Source: Batkoa obscura (lineage: Eukaryota > Entomophthoromycota > Entomophthoromycetes > Entomophthorales > Batkoaceae). Taken from it: DNA of 64,000 bases. Shown here in pieces: positions 11,066 to 25,016 of this stretch. The position numbers were made by a program, and so were the translations under genes. Positions within the stretch are counted from its first letter, which is position 1; every line of letters starts with the position of its first letter. The stretch spans positions 558,001-622,000 of the forward strand of contig JASVEC010000025.1 of the NCBI GenBank assembly GCA_030770535.1. Direction: 5' to 3'. The notes beneath the pieces were generated by a model. That model was not told the DNA's origin. It saw only the letters and a list, made by a program, of their open reading frames with translations, and searched no databases.

Positions 11066-11626
11066 TTGCATAAAATATAACAACTAAATAACAAGAATAC
11101 TTATCAAGAAAATTCTACTAATAAAAAACAAAGCTACAAAGTAAGATTGCCCAACACATATATAGTATTACACAATTTATAATATTTTAAAGACTTCATA
11201 ATCATCTTAAAAGCCTGAAATATTAGTTTTAAAAATTCAAATTTCATAAAACTTTATCGTTATAGCCCAATTATAGTCAGATCTAATTATGGTTCTAACA
11301 GTAGTTAATGGTAAGTAATTGAAATATAAATACTTTTTTCTTTTGTTTGTTTGAAAATTATATTATCAATTCACTAGCTAAAATTCAATCAAATTTTTTA
11401 GCTCAAATAGTAATCAAATCAATTTATAATTTTAGTGGCATAAAAACCTATATACAAAATTTTATAATATAAAAAAACATCAAGTGGATAAAAATCATTA
11501 AAACAAGTATAGTTATAATGATTTAACTATTGGTTTGTTTATTTCTAAAGAGTTGTGTAAAAAAAGTAATAAAAGTAATAAAACTAAGATTAATTAAAAA
11601 ATGTTTTAGATTTCAAAATGATTATT
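11066..11626. other. Intergenic, AT-rich
   Basis: No exon, RNA or repeat recognised between MITE copy 6 and the left end of the first DNA transposon. Confidence 0.5.
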
Positions 11627-11797
11627 GGGGGATGTCCGAATTGGTTTCAGAACTTAATTAGAAACTAATCTAAATTTTAAGCTTTTAGATTTGTAAGTCT
11701 TTATGTATGATTAGCTGAATTTGAAGCTTTTCAATTAAATATAAAAATTTAACTTAAAAGACTTATTTTATTTATTTTATTTTGTTAATTATATGTT

Positions 11798-12158
11798 TGT
11801 GGAAGTTGGTACTCAGTGGTTGGAGTTAAAAGCAGTTCTTGCTTAATTAACTGGCCGTAAGTCAAAAGGCCTTAGTTTATGTAGCTAAGATAGACTTAAA
11901 TCAATAGGAGTAATACGCAATAAGCTACGAGCTATGTAAAATAAATAGAATACAGGATACTACTGTAAAATCTACATAAGATATTGTCAGGAAGACTTAG
12001 TGGCTTTATTAATAGTACGATATCAGGGAGTAATTCAATTTAAAAGCCTCAAGTTAGTATGTTGAAGAATCTCTTTTATACTCCAACTAGTTTTGTAAAC
12101 AAGCTAAATGATTATTATACTATAATCAATCATAGAGCTGATGAAACAATATTTCACA
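11798..12158 (+). mobile_element. Solo-LTR-like repeat, copy A, inside T1
   Basis: Starts TGTGGAAGTTGGTACTCAGT and ends ATATTTCACA, i.e. a TG...CA repeat with short inverted ends. About 360 bp, shorter than the fullest copies (about 465 bp). No internal retroelement genes are adjacent. It sits in the 5' leader of the transposon; T3 and T5 carry a copy at the same point, so this insertion predates their spread. Confidence 0.65.
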
Positions 12159-12249
12159 GTGTTTTGTATTTTTTATTAAATGTTTAATAGATATGTAATA
12201 TATAATTATATAATCATTTGACTTTGTTTTTTATTAAAATAAAAACAAA

Positions 12250-13950
12250 ATGCAAGTTTTATAACTAAACTTCGAAATGGAATTTCTAAAAACTTTAATA
12301 CAATAGGGAGAAGCACATTACATAAAAATTGTAATCCATTTACATCAATTTTATCAACTATTCATAATAACCCAGGGTTTATGGAATTTTATAATAAAAC
12401 AAAAAAAAGAAAAGAAATGTTATTAAATTTTACTATTAATGATAACAGACTTAATCAAGCAATGTATAAAGTTAGTGCTTTAAAGGAAACAGGAAATAAA
12501 AACCAACAAGTAGTATTATTATCGACTATAACTTCAGTATATTCTTTTGATGAATGTAAAAGTTTTGGATTTAATATAAATAGAAATCAATATGATTATT
12601 CAAAAATAATTAACAATAATAAAATACTAACGTTACGACCTACTATCAAAAATACAAAAAAAATTAAAGATGAGCAAATTGAGATTATTATACAATATTT
12701 ACTTGATAATTCAACTATTTCATCAAGATTTAATAAAAAAAATAATGATAATAAATATTTGTCAGATAATATATATTAAATAAAAGTAGAAGAATGATAT
12801 ACAGCAAATATTTTAATGATTTAAAAGATAAAACAGTAGCTAGGTCAACATTTCTCAAATATATACCAAATAATTTTAAAAATTTAGCAAGAAAAACAGA
12901 TTTGTGTAATATATGTGCCCAGTATACAGTTAGAAAAAAGTTATTTGAAAATAAAATAAATACAGCGACAGAAAATAAAGCAGAGATAGAGGAATCTTTT
13001 AATAAAGAAAAAAGGTTATATAAATTACATGAATTTTGTGTTGATACTCAAAAAAACATACTTAATGAAATTATTAAAAAATTAAATAATAGAAGTTGTA
13101 TAATAATTTTAGACTTTAAACAAAATATGAGAATAGGAATGAGACCAGATCCAATAAATTTAGATCATTATAATAAACAAGCTATATCAGTATTAGGGTT
13201 TGGCATTTTATATTTAAAAAATGATAAAACAATAGGTAAAGTTTATTTTGATTATTTATCTGAAATATTAAATCATGATTCAGCATATGCAGGAGATTGT
13301 TTAATTGATTTGATATCTAAAGAGTTTTTATTTAAAAAGTTTACAAAAATTAATATATGGACAGATACAGGATATCATTTTAAATCTCAAGACTTTTTGC
13401 ATTATATATTTGAAGAAATTTATAAAATAAATAGTAGTTTAAATATTGATCTTGATTTTTTTGCTGAGCATCATGGAAAAAGTATAGTTGACGGACATTT
13501 TGGAAATCTTTCACAGTGGAAAAATAATCTTGAAGCATTAAGTAAAGTAGAAGATATTGATCAACTAATTTCAAAATTTGAGATTTTTATTTGTGAACAT
13601 AATAGATTTAATAACTCAACTGTCAATAATGGGAAAACAAATATAATTTTTAAAAAGTATGAAAGAAACAAAAATACAAAAAAGATAATAAAAATAAAAG
13701 GTATTAAAAAGTATTTATATTTTGTTAAGCGTGGTAATAAACTACACTGTTATCCAGTATCTGGTAGATCAAAAAAAGCGATATGATCCCAATTGAAGTT
13801 ATAGAGTCTATAGAGGATAGAAAAATTAAAAGATCAACTCCAATTTATCTTACAAAAATAACTGAAAATTTAAAAGTTTCAATATTTATTAAGCAAGTAA
13901 GTAGCTTATTAAATGATAGAAATCAATTATTAAATGTTGATATTACTTAA
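12250..13950 (+). pseudogene. Transposase of T1, interrupted
   Basis: Homologous along its length to the T3 transposase (27958-29424). The frame is split: 12381-12779 and 12794-13786 are open pieces. Against T3, a 4-base loss in an AT run near 12773 and a one-base loss near 13775 shift the frame, and the first ATG (12250) is out of frame with the main part by one missing base. The catalytic-type motifs remain: LCNICAQY (CxxC), IILDFKQNMRIG, WTDTGYHFKSQ and AEHHGKSIVDGHFG. So it is inactive but young. Confidence 0.85.
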
Positions 13951-14460
13951 ATTAATAATAGCCAAGTTAATAGATAGTCAAAGGGTAAGTAGTTGTAATA
14001 ATAAGTAAAAACTATTATTATATTGTTTGTGTTACATAGGGATGGTTGATTATAGTTTTGGGGCTAACCACTCCCTCCCATGCAGCTATTTATTAACTTA
14101 GCGATATATTAATAATGTAATTATAGCATTAAAATTATTTATTTATTTAATAACAAATTTGAAATGTTGGCTATAAAGTAGCAGTCAATAATAAATATGC
14201 ATTTATTTACATACTACAACTTTGATTGGTATCAATATATAGGCTATATTAGTAAAAGCTTTACTAATTCGGGGACTTTTATTAAATTTAGTAAAAATCC
14301 TGCTAACTTATGACATGTATTATAATAAAACAGTTTAAAACTGTACCGGGTACTTTTGGTTTTTAATAAAGAATTTATTTTTATATAATTTTAAGCAAAG
14401 CTTTTAAGTATAAAATATTTAAAAATTGGATAAAAAAATGAAACCGATTCGGACATCTCC

Positions 14461-15674
14461 AAATACTATAAAAAAGAGTACATTTTTTAATTAATTTATT
14501 TAAGATTTATTATACTGACTTGTATTTTATAATAATGATAAAGCTTTCATATTTAAAATTTAAATCATTGCTTGATTAGAAAGCAATAGGAAAACAAATT
14601 ATAAAACTTATAAATAAGGATTTGTGCTAAATCATTAAATGGGTACTTTGATGTTTTAGTGCATTATGTTTATTTATCATGCATGTTAGGCGGAAAAGGT
14701 ATGAAAATCAACATCAAAAGTCTAAACAATTTCATGTACAATATTTAAAGTCATTTTATCCTTTTTTGATTTTGTTTGATACGAATCTCAATTTTTACTA
14801 AAAGCTTTCAGATGTATTTAGGCGTTTGTCTTATATAAAGGGGCTTTTACAGATAAAGATCCCTTTCTAAAAATAATAAATAGGATAATATGAGTGTACA
14901 TATTAGAAAGGCAATGGAACTGTGTGTGCTTGGATATTGTATTGTATCTATACATATATATGTTGAATATAATAGATATTTCCATTGTGTTCTATTGATT
15001 TAGAGCATCCAAAGTTTATGAATAAAGCTTGGTAACATTTAGTTTAGGCTGATTTGTAGTGCTAAATAAGATTATTGCACAAAGGGAAGAATCATTCAAT
15101 TTAATGATATTTGGTATTTGACTTTCTATGTACTTGTTTACAAATTAATTAAAGCTTTGAACTGTATTCTGAACTAGAGTTGTTTAAATGCTTTTATTCT
15201 TTTCAATGTAAACTGTGCTATTATAGTAAAATATTCAAACAAATTGAATGGGATTACAAAATTTAAGTTATTTTAATTAAAATCATAATTCTTTTTAAAA
15301 CGGGGTTTGACAAACAAATTAATCATATTTAAAGGAAAGAAGGTTCAAATTTTGAGCCATAAGATTTGAGGATAAAAAAATCGCTAAAATTAAAACTAAT
15401 ATAAAATAAAAGCAGTGTTGGATTTTAAACTATATTTTAACTAACGTATTAGCAGCATTGTTTGTTTAACGTAACTAAAATATTCTATTGTGTTGTCATA
15501 TTATTTAGCTAGCCGGTTATATTATTTAAATACCCTGTTTTATTCTTGCTAATTAATTTTAAATTCAAAGCTCTAAGAACCATAGCAATCTTACAATCCC
15601 TTTTAAAATCAATTTGTTATAAAAGCAGAGAGCTGGTAAAAGAACATAGAGTAAATCGAGACCAACTAAGGAAC
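14461..15674. other. Intergenic, no gene recognised
   Basis: AT-rich spacer between T1 and the MITE in front of the class A receptor gene. No exon or RNA gene could be supported. Confidence 0.5.
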
Positions 15675-15780
15675 ATATGGGGATGTATTTTTTTGTTTAA
15701 GAATTTTACTAGCAGTTTTTCCACTTAAATAGCGCTTAAAAAATGGAAAAGTAATGAAACCAAAAAAAACACCCCCATAT
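15675..15780 (-). mobile_element. MITE copy 7, just upstream of a receptor gene
   Basis: Element 15679-15776 between ATAT repeats, full-length and close to consensus. Its right end is only 45 bp before the ATG of the class A receptor, so it probably lies in the promoter or 5' leader. Confidence 0.92.
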
Positions 15781-15824
15781 AAAAAGAAATAAAAATATTT
15801 TAACGTTTTTAAATCCTTACCAAA

Positions 15825-16808
15825 ATGGGCCAAAATATTTTAGCTGTAGAAATCATTAGTGACGTATTAGGAGTCGTAAGTATCCTTTTGAACCTAATAG
15901 TAGCCATAACTGTGCTTTTATTACGTAAAGAATCCAACTTATTATTAGGTCTAAGCTTTATTTTGCTAACTGTTTCTTGTGATATTACCTTGCCCATCGT
16001 TGGAATAACTCAAGAAACAATCACTTTAACAAGCTACAATCCAATGCGAGATACAATAGGATGTCAAATTCTAGGAGTCTTTCATAATGTTTTGCCTATT
16101 GGTAGTAGTTGTGGGGTAACACTTTTATCTTTAGAGCGTTATCTAATCATCAAAGGTTTGAGAGTTCCTAAAATAATCCTTTGGACTACTGCAGCTACTA
16201 TAATTGGTGGTACTTTAACTTTAGCTATAATAACTGCTATCAATCACCAATTTGAGTATACGACTTCTCTTATGATATGTATGGGATCTCCAATAGGCGG
16301 GATTGCTAGTAGAAGCTTATATTGCTTTATGACAATTATATTGTTTACGAACACATTAATCATTCTTTATTGTTATTATGGTATTTTAAATATTAGAAAT
16401 GAAGCAAAGACATTGGCTAATATGAGTTTGGATTTTGATGATGATTCAATTAGGTTTATCTCATTGAGTGAAAGTAGAAATTCTAAGGATTATAAGCTTA
16501 AAGCTGTTATAGAAAGCGTAAAACAAGGCTTTAGGATGGAAAAAGAGTTAATATTAAAAGCTATATTATTTATAGCTTGTTATGGGCTATTTGTATTGCC
16601 ATGTATAGTTTTAATGACTTATCATAGTGTTATGTCCAATATTGATAATGATTTTATTTTAAATGGTGTGTTATCATCTATCATGTTTGCTTCCCTTTCT
16701 TCCTTTTCGCTTATCAATCCCATCCTTTTATTACTTCTTCATAATAAGGTATACAATAAGTTTAGGTTTTTATTTGTATCGCTCTTTAGTTGGCTTCAAC
16801 GTAAATAA
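15825..16808 (+). CDS. Class A (rhodopsin-like) G-protein-coupled receptor
   Basis: A single-exon gene of 327 residues with seven hydrophobic helices (about 9-33, 40-62, 80-104, 116-138, 165-188, 244-266, 279-306). Class A marks are present: Cys80 at the start of helix 3 and Cys152 in the second outer loop for the usual disulphide; ERY at 104-106 at the inner end of helix 3 (E/DRY motif); FVLP at 256-259 in helix 6; and INPILLL at 297-303 in helix 7 (NPxxY-like, Tyr missing). The third inner loop is long and charged (about 190-240), the usual G-protein contact site. Ligand unknown. It is not similar to the five-exon receptors elsewhere in the window. Class A receptors are rare in fungi but reported in early-diverging groups. 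Confidence 0.82.
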   Translation: MGQNILAVEIISDVLGVVSILLNLIVAITVLLLRKESNLLLGLSFILLTVSCDITLPIVGITQETITLTSYNPMRDTIGCQILGVFHNVLPIGSSCGVTLLSLERYLIIKGLRVPKIILWTTAATIIGGTLTLAIITAINHQFEYTTSLMICMGSPIGGIASRSLYCFMTIILFTNTLIILYCYYGILNIRNEAKTLANMSLDFDDDSIRFISLSESRNSKDYKLKAVIESVKQGFRMEKELILKAILFIACYGLFVLPCIVLMTYHSVMSNIDNDFILNGVLSSIMFASLSSFSLINPILLLLLHNKVYNKFRFLFVSLFSWLQRK

Positions 16809-18363
16809 TTAACAACTCCCTACAAAACTCAATTAATTAATAAAGTTCTATTTATTTTTATTTTCTATATTAGAATAGTTGTTATCTTTTTAACTAAATG
16901 TTAAATTCGAATGACCATGTTTAAATGCTCAATTTTAAAAAAAACCTTCTTTCTATAAAAAACAGTCTTATTTTTAAGGAACTACCTTACTATTAGCCTA
17001 TTAATAACTCATACGATAGCAAACCTCTGTTTATTAATGCAGTCTTAAGAAAGTTTAGGCTTACTTGACGGTTATAAGTCTATTCTATACGTTAAGAGCA
17101 AAAGATGACTATGTTGTTAATTGACTTTAGTATTGACTTGGTTACTGACTTTCAATATTCCTAACCTCTTTGTCACTCTTTAAACCAAAAAAGCCAGTGG
17201 AGACTTTTGTTAACATTAAATTAGGCATATTACTGAGCTGAAAAGATAAATATAAGAGCCAAAGAAAGACCTAAGATGTAACCCTTTGCTTGGTTCTATT
17301 ATTGTAATGTGAACCAAACTAATATTGTATCTAGAGCTTCAATACTTTATACCTTATGATTTAATTTCCGTAAGGTTTCTAGTGATAAAATAGCATTTGT
17401 ATTACAGTAAAAGTTTTGATATTCAAGAAATCTTTTCATCAAAAAGTTATTTTGAAGGTATTGTAAAAGTCACATATGAGAATTCAAGAAAGCATTTAAT
17501 TGAGCTTTGGTGTTTGACATGCTTTGTGTATATATCAGGCTAGGGAGAACTGGACTAGAGATAAACATTAAATCACTAAATTAAATCCAAGTATGAGATT
17601 GAAGCAATCATTCTGTCTTTTTTAATCTTATCTAATTCAATAATATTCTATAATTATTTTCTTTAGGACTATTTAAAAAATTTCTTTTTTTTAATGGTAA
17701 TAATAAACAGTTTGATAAAACAAATGATATTTTTACATTTTATCTATTACTATAATTTTATACTTCATAATTTTCACTTAAATTTTTTAAATACTTTAAA
17801 TATTTGAAGACTTTTATTCGTTGTCGATAATGGGTAAAAATATAAATATTTTATGAAAGTGTTCTGGTAGGAAGAAAATGAACTTTGGGTTTAAATATAG
17901 CTATGTGTTAAATACAATAGTTAGTGAAAATACAGGTTTTTTAGCGGTATGATTTATTAATTATTGATTTTTTACACGAAGCTTCAATTGAGTATATATT
18001 TTTACTAAAGGTTTTATACGGTTATGCTCTATTGACTATTATACAATTTTATATATATTACTATTTTTTAAATCTTTACTTTTTAAGCTAAATATTTTTT
18101 ATTTGTTTTATCTTTACTGCTATTGATGATTATTTCGATTTCAAACATATTCAACTGCCAATCTGAAACACATCAATTATCATTTAAAAATAACCGAAAA
18201 ACTCAATGATAAAACAAATTAAGTTTGAAACTCAAATAATCAAATAATCAAATAATCAAAAAAAATACTCCATACAACCAATATTTTTTTCAATCTTTAT
18301 CTTTTATAATTTTTATTCATATTAAAGCAATATCACCCCAAAAGCAATAAACTAATACCGCCA
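16809..18363. other. Intergenic, no gene recognised
   Basis: Spacer of 1.5 kb between the class A receptor and the GPI-type protein gene. It includes a short tandem CAAATAAT run near 18233-18262 just upstream of the latter gene. Nothing else was recognised. Confidence 0.5.
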
Positions 18364-19317
18364 ATGATCGTCCTCTTACCCCTTCTTTATTTACCATCGA
18401 TCCTGGCTCAACTACCTAGTCCTTCAATAAATAATACTAATTTAATATTAGAGCCCTTTAAAGCTCCTCCAGCTATGTTGATTGCTGAAAATGAAATCCC
18501 AGAATTAGATGAGCCAATAGCATCTTCTGTCAATACAGATATACCCCCACCACCAAACAGCATACCTCCAGTCATAGCTCCAGCTACATCAGTTGTCCCT
18601 GCGGCTACTCCGCCTGTTAATGAAGCAGTGGCATTCTCTCAACCTAATCCTCCTGCTGTTACTCCAGCTGCTAACCCACCCACTGTTAATTCACCACCAC
18701 CAGTTCCACCAGCTTCATCGGTACCACCAAATATAGATAATAAAGCACAGGTTGCGACACCAAGTATAGAAAATAAAATGTTGCCTATAACTGGTAGCAG
18801 TAACCTATCACCAAATCAAGAGAATAAAGTGGAGTCAGTACCAAGTACTACAGTAATTCAAGGAAGTGCAATTAATCCAAATCCAGTGACACCGATTGGA
18901 GGTAATGCAGCTGGATTGAATACTACGATGAAAATGCAATTGCCATCAACAGGTTAGTTTTTAGTTCAATTTTATTGGATGCGTTTTTAGTTAATTTATT
19001 TTTTACTTACTTTAGCCTCTACTCCAACCAATACAGCCCCTTTCAGTAGTAGCAGTTCTTCAGACTCTTTAAAGATGACCACGATTACCACCAGTATGGG
19101 TATCCCTAATACTACAACATCTAGCAGCTCAAGTGATAATAACAGAAGTGAACCTAAAACTGATTCCGTTGAACTTACAATTCCTGCCGCTTCAGCTTCA
19201 AAAAGAGCTAGTGTTACTTATATCAATGAATTTGTTGATTCGAGTTCAATTTCCTTATCATTTAATTGCTCTATTTATATCTCTTTGTTTATTTTCTCTT
19301 TTATATCATTAAATTAA
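18364..19317 (+). CDS. Secreted Pro/Ser/Thr-rich, probably GPI-anchored wall protein
   Basis: Two exons (18364..18952, 19016..19317; intron 63 bp) encode 296 residues. It starts with a clear signal peptide (MIVLLPLLYLPSILA), runs through a long low-complexity region rich in Pro, Ala, Ser, Thr and Asn (PPPP, PAATPP, SSSSSS), and ends in a hydrophobic tail (SISLSFNCSIYISLFIFSFI) preceded by small Ser residues, the pattern of a GPI-anchor signal. Such proteins are heavily O-glycosylated and sit at the plasma membrane or cell wall. No enzyme domain was seen. It converges on enolase, with 110 bp between the stop codons. Confidence 0.78.
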
Positions 19318-19427
19318 TACAACTTATTAAAAACGAAATTTATTATATTATACATATACGCTATTTTTTATACATACATGAATTTTATTTTCTTATACTA
19401 GACAAAATAGGAAACATCACCTATTAT

Positions 19428-21078
<1,651 letters not shown>

Positions 21079-21643
21079 TTTTAAAAGTTAAATATTTAAA
21101 ACAAAAAAATTAAAGTTTATTTTAAGACTTTGAGTATTTATATATCATAACCTAATGGATGAATTCTTTTGATAAGTCGCTTTAAATCTGAAGTATAATA
21201 CCAATCATAGCTAACAAGTAATTATCCAACCTTAATTCATTGGCTCAATTTTATACTCCCACTACTAACTCAATTTTTCCAAGTTTAGTTGCCCTTTCTT
21301 ACACAAAAGTTGAAATTTAACCTAATTCATAGCCAATGAATTCTTTATCTTTAACTTTGCTTGCATCATCTCTGAAATTTATCAAAATCACATACGTCGA
21401 ATTTTAATGTTAAAATCTCCGAATTTTATTGGTCAATTTTTAAGCCTAATCTTTTATCATGGTAACTTTTATCCTTTTAATTTGAAATAACATGTTATCA
21501 AATCTATATGTTTATCTTATCATTTAATTTTATTCTATTATTATCATTATACTGTATTTGTTAAACAATCGTTTTAAAAAAATTAATTTATCAACAAAAT
21601 AGCTCCATTCTTAATCATCCTTTATTTCACAATACCCCTTACA
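21079..21643. other. Enolase upstream region merging into duplicated dehydrogenase 3' flank
   Basis: The first 300 bases should hold the enolase promoter. From about 21390 the sequence is recognisably similar to 30745-31003, the 3' flank of the intact dehydrogenase gene (shared pieces such as TCATTATACT and AATTTTAATG in order), so the duplication behind the neighbouring pseudogene included this flank. Confidence 0.6.
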
Positions 21644-22190
21644 TTATAGGCCCATCAATATGAACCCTACCATCAACATTGTTGTAGCACCAGTGATAAA
21701 GCCTGAAGCCTTAGAAGCTAAGAAGATACAAGTATCAGGAATTTCAATAGGATTACTAGATCTTTTCAAAGGAATTTTACTAGTTAATGAATCTAAACCA
21801 ACTCGTTCAATTGATCGTTTCGTCGTATTAATTTCAAAAAGTTCAAGTGCAATAACATTGACTAGGATCGGTCGGGCAGCTATATGATGTGCTAATACAC
21901 TAGTAGGATAATGCACAGCAGGTTCGGATACACCATATACAATAGTATTATATCCGGGTCGTATACCTTAGACGGAACCAATGTTAATAACATGAGCTGG
22001 ATCTTCGGGAGTGGAAGCTTCCTCAAGAGGGGAGAGTAAAGTGAGGAACAGGTTAGCTTAAGTTAGTCAACATAATAAATTAGAATTACGCTAAAGTAAA
22101 GAATAATGAAGTTTTAACATTCAAATCCATAGCACGATTGTAAGATTCGGTAGTAATATCTTCTAATTCAGGAACTGAGGCGGCTAACTC
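21644..22190 (-). pseudogene. Decayed copy of the short-chain dehydrogenase gene (last two exons)
   Basis: Matches exons 6-7, and the intron between them, of the intact gene at 31004-32129. Recognisable pieces are IPLKRSSNPIEIPDTCIFLASKASGFITGA and SVLAHHIAARPILVNVIALELFE. A stop lies in the exon 7 frame (near 21970), the catalytic YxxxK motif has become YGVSE, and the upstream exons are missing. Because the intron is kept, it is a DNA-level duplication, not a processed copy. Likely non-functional. Confidence 0.85.
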
Positions 22191-22704
22191 TGATTAAAAA
22201 ATTTAAGTAGAAAAATAATTTATGTTATTAACAAATTATATAAAAGATTGATAAAAAAAATAATATAATTAAAAAACAAAATGAGTTTATTAAAACTAAG
22301 CACAATAAAATCTTAAAATATAGAAATAATATTTTTTAGAATTAAAAGGTATAAATTTTTATAGTAAATCTAAATAAAAAAACTTTAAATTGTTTATACA
22401 TGAATTTATAAACATATAAGGATATTTTTTGGCTTCATCACTTTTTCCATGTTTTAAGCGCTACTTGAGAGGAAAAATTGCTAGTAAAATTCTTACACAA
22501 AAATACATCCACGTATTCAATCTTGGTAGCAAAATCACCTAAAATTAATTAACTTTATATGAGCTATAATTAAATTGATTGTAAAAATGCAATTACTGCT
22601 ATAATTAGTCTAAGTCATTATTTTAATACAATCAATTATTAAATTGGTAAAGCAATATTTCATATTTCCCTTTTTATGATTTGATATAGTGAATTTATTT
22701 ACTT
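22191..22704. other. Spacer between dehydrogenase pseudogene and T2
   Basis: AT-rich, holds MITE copy 8 (22414-22515). The duplication with 31560 onward stops near 22190. No gene seen. Confidence 0.5.
22414..22515 (+). mobile_element. MITE copy 8
   Basis: Diverged copy with GGATATTTTTTGGCTTCATC left end, core AAGCGCTACTTGAGAGG and a TACATCCACG right end. Confidence 0.82.
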
Positions 22705-23194
22705 GGGGATATCCGAATTGGTTTCAGAATTTACTTAAAAATCAATCCAAATTTTAAGTTTTTAAATTTATAAGTCGTTAACATGTGATTGGTTAAATCT
22801 AAAAAAGCTTAAAATTAAAAAAATTTAAGACTTATTTCAATTATCTCATTCTTTTAAATAAATATTTTTTTAGTTATATGCTTTATACTATTTTTGTTAA
22901 ATGTTTAAATTAATTTTATTAAATGTTTAATAAATGTTTAATACGTATATAGTTATTTTATTTAATTTTTTATTAAAATAAAAACAAAATGCAAGCTTTT
23001 ATAACTAAATTTCAAAATAAAAATTTTAAAAATTTAAAAATAGTAAAGAGAAGCACACAATATAAATATTGTAATTCATTTACGTTAATTTTAACGACTA
23101 TTTATAATAACCCAGAGCTTATGGCATTTTATAGTAAAACAAAAAAAATAAATAAAGTTTATTATTAATAATAAATTTAATCAAGCAATATACT

Positions 23195-23657
23195 GTGAAA
23201 GTTGGTACTCAATAGTAGGAGTTAAAAGTAGTTCTTGCTTAATTAAATGGCCATAAGTCAAAAGGTCTTAGTTTATATAGCTAAGATAGACTTAAATTAG
23301 TAAGGATGGTATGTAATAAGCTATGAACTACGTAAAACAAATAGAATAGATAATACTACTGTAAAATCTACGTAATATATTGTCAGAAAGACTTAGTGGC
23401 TTTATTAATAGTACGATATCAGGGAATAATTCAATTAAAAAGCCTCAAGCTATTATGTTGAAGAATATGTTTTATACTCCAACAAGTATGGATATCAAAG
23501 CGAGAGGATGATATTCTTTGCAATATGAAGTTAGAAATTCTCGCAGCAAACCAAAATAAGGGACTCTGACTTGATTGTGTTTGAACTTGAGAACACAGCA
23601 ACTTAAGTGATTATTGTGTTATAATCAATTCGAGAGCTAATAAAGCAATATTTCATA
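23195..23657 (+). mobile_element. Solo-LTR-like repeat, copy B, inside T2
   Basis: TGTGAAAGTTGGTACTCAAT start and ATATTTCATA end, about 463 bp, near full length for this repeat. It splits the transposase sequence; ATATA occurs at both flanks, consistent with a short target duplication. Confidence 0.7.
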
Positions 23658-23785
23658 ATATAAAGTTAATGCTTTGAAAGAAACAAGAAATAAAAACTAG
23701 TAAATAGCGTTATTATTAACTATAGGTTTAGTATATTTTTTTGATAAATGCAAGAGCTTTAGATTTAATATAAGTAAATATTAAT

Positions 23786-23879
23786 ATAAAGGTGTTTTTT
23801 TAGCTTTATCACTTTTTCTATCTTTAAGCACTATTTAAATAAAAAAATTCTTAAAAAGTTCTTAAACATAAAAATATAT
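23786..23879 (+). mobile_element. MITE copy 9, diverged
   Basis: AAAGGTGTTTTTTTAGCTTT start and worn core TTTAAGCACTATTTAAA. It lies head to tail with the younger copy 10. Confidence 0.75.
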
Positions 23880-23982
23880 GGGGGTGTTTTTTTTGGTTTC
23901 ATTATTTTTTCTATTTTTTAAGCGTTATTTGAGAGGAAAGATTGTTAGTAAAATTCTTAAACAAAAAAATACATCCCCACAT
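23876..23982 (+). mobile_element. MITE copy 10
   Basis: Element 23880-23978, near consensus, flanked by ATAT and ACAT. It is inserted next to, or within the end of, copy 9. Confidence 0.88.
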
Positions 23983-24367
23983 ACTAAATACTTATAAAAA
24001 TATAGCAAGAAAAACAGATTTATGTAATATATGTGCACAGTATACAGTTAAAAATAATAATTTAAAAACAAGATAGATACAACGATAAAAAACAACAAAG
24101 ATAAAAAAATGATTTATAAAAAAAAGTTATATAAATTTTATAAATTTTATATTAACACTTAAAAAAACATATTTAATAAAACTATTAAAAAATTGAATAA
24201 TAAAAGTTGTATAATAATTTTAGATTTTAAACAAAATATGAGAATAGGAACAAGACCAGATCTAATAAACTTAGATCATTATAATAAACAAGCTATATTA
24301 ATATTAAAGTTTAATGTTTTATATTTAAAAAAATTTCTAAAGTAAACAATAGCTTGAAAATTAATTT

Positions 24368-25016
24368 TGTGAAATATTGCTTTATCAGCTCTCGGATTAG
24401 TTATGATATAATAATCACTTAACTTGTTTGCAAAACTAGCTGTAGTCTTGTAATCTATTTGTCCGTGATTCATATGGTACAGTCAACTCAGAGTTCCTTA
24501 TTTTGATTTGCTGTGAGAATTACTACCACCTGATCACGAAGAACTTATTGTCCACGTTTTAATGTTTATACTTGGTAACTATAATAAGGAATAACTGTTA
24601 TAACGTTCCTTATATGAGGATGTTTTTTTTGGTTTCATCACTTTTCCATTTTTTAAGCACTATTTGAGTGGAAAGATTGTTGGTAGAATTCTTAAACAAA
24701 AAAATACACCCCTATATAGCCACCCAGTTGGAGTATAAAAGAGATTCTTCAACATAATAGCTTGAGGCTTTTTAATTGAATTATTCCCTGATATCGTACT
24801 ATTAATAAAGCCACTAAGTCTTTCTGACAATATCTTACGTAGATTTTACAGTAGTATTATCTATTCTATTTGTTTTACGTAGTTGGTAATTTATTACGTA
24901 TTATTCTTATTCATTTAAGTCTATCTTAGTTATATAAACTAAGACCTTTTGACTTATGGCCATTTAATTAAGCAAGAACTACTTTTAACTCCTACTATTG
25001 AGTACCAACTTTCACA
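24368..25016 (-). mobile_element. Solo-LTR-like repeat, copy C, inside T2, with a MITE inside it
   Basis: Reverse orientation: TGTGAAATATTG at the left and ACCAACTTTCACA at the right. The span is longer than other copies because MITE copy 11 lies within it and an extra unmatched stretch lies at about 24515-24610. Nested order: transposon, then this repeat, then the MITE. Confidence 0.65.
24612..24716 (+). mobile_element. MITE copy 11
   Basis: Element 24616-24712 with ATAT/TATA-like flanks, inside solo-LTR-like copy C. Core AAGCACTATTTGAGTGGAAAG. Confidence 0.88.

Larger units (their letters stand above)
11627..14460 (+). mobile_element. DNA transposon copy T1 (2.8 kb) with both ends
   Basis: Left end GGGGGATGTCCGAATTGGTT at 11627, right end (reverse complement) GGAGATGTCCGAATCGGTTT ending at 14460; both continue into ...TTTCA. 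Between them lie a solo-LTR-like insertion (11798-12158), a transposase frame (12250-13950) and a 500 bp non-coding 3' region that recurs in all other copies. Flanking bases (TATT/AAAT) do not form a clear duplication, which fits an old insertion. It is a plain cut-and-paste type DNA element; the superfamily is not assigned. Confidence 0.88.

Noticed and set aside
15546-15728. Small ORF before the class A receptor as an upstream exon
   Set aside because: It runs into the MITE, and the receptor already has a complete helix 1 and a plausible own start.
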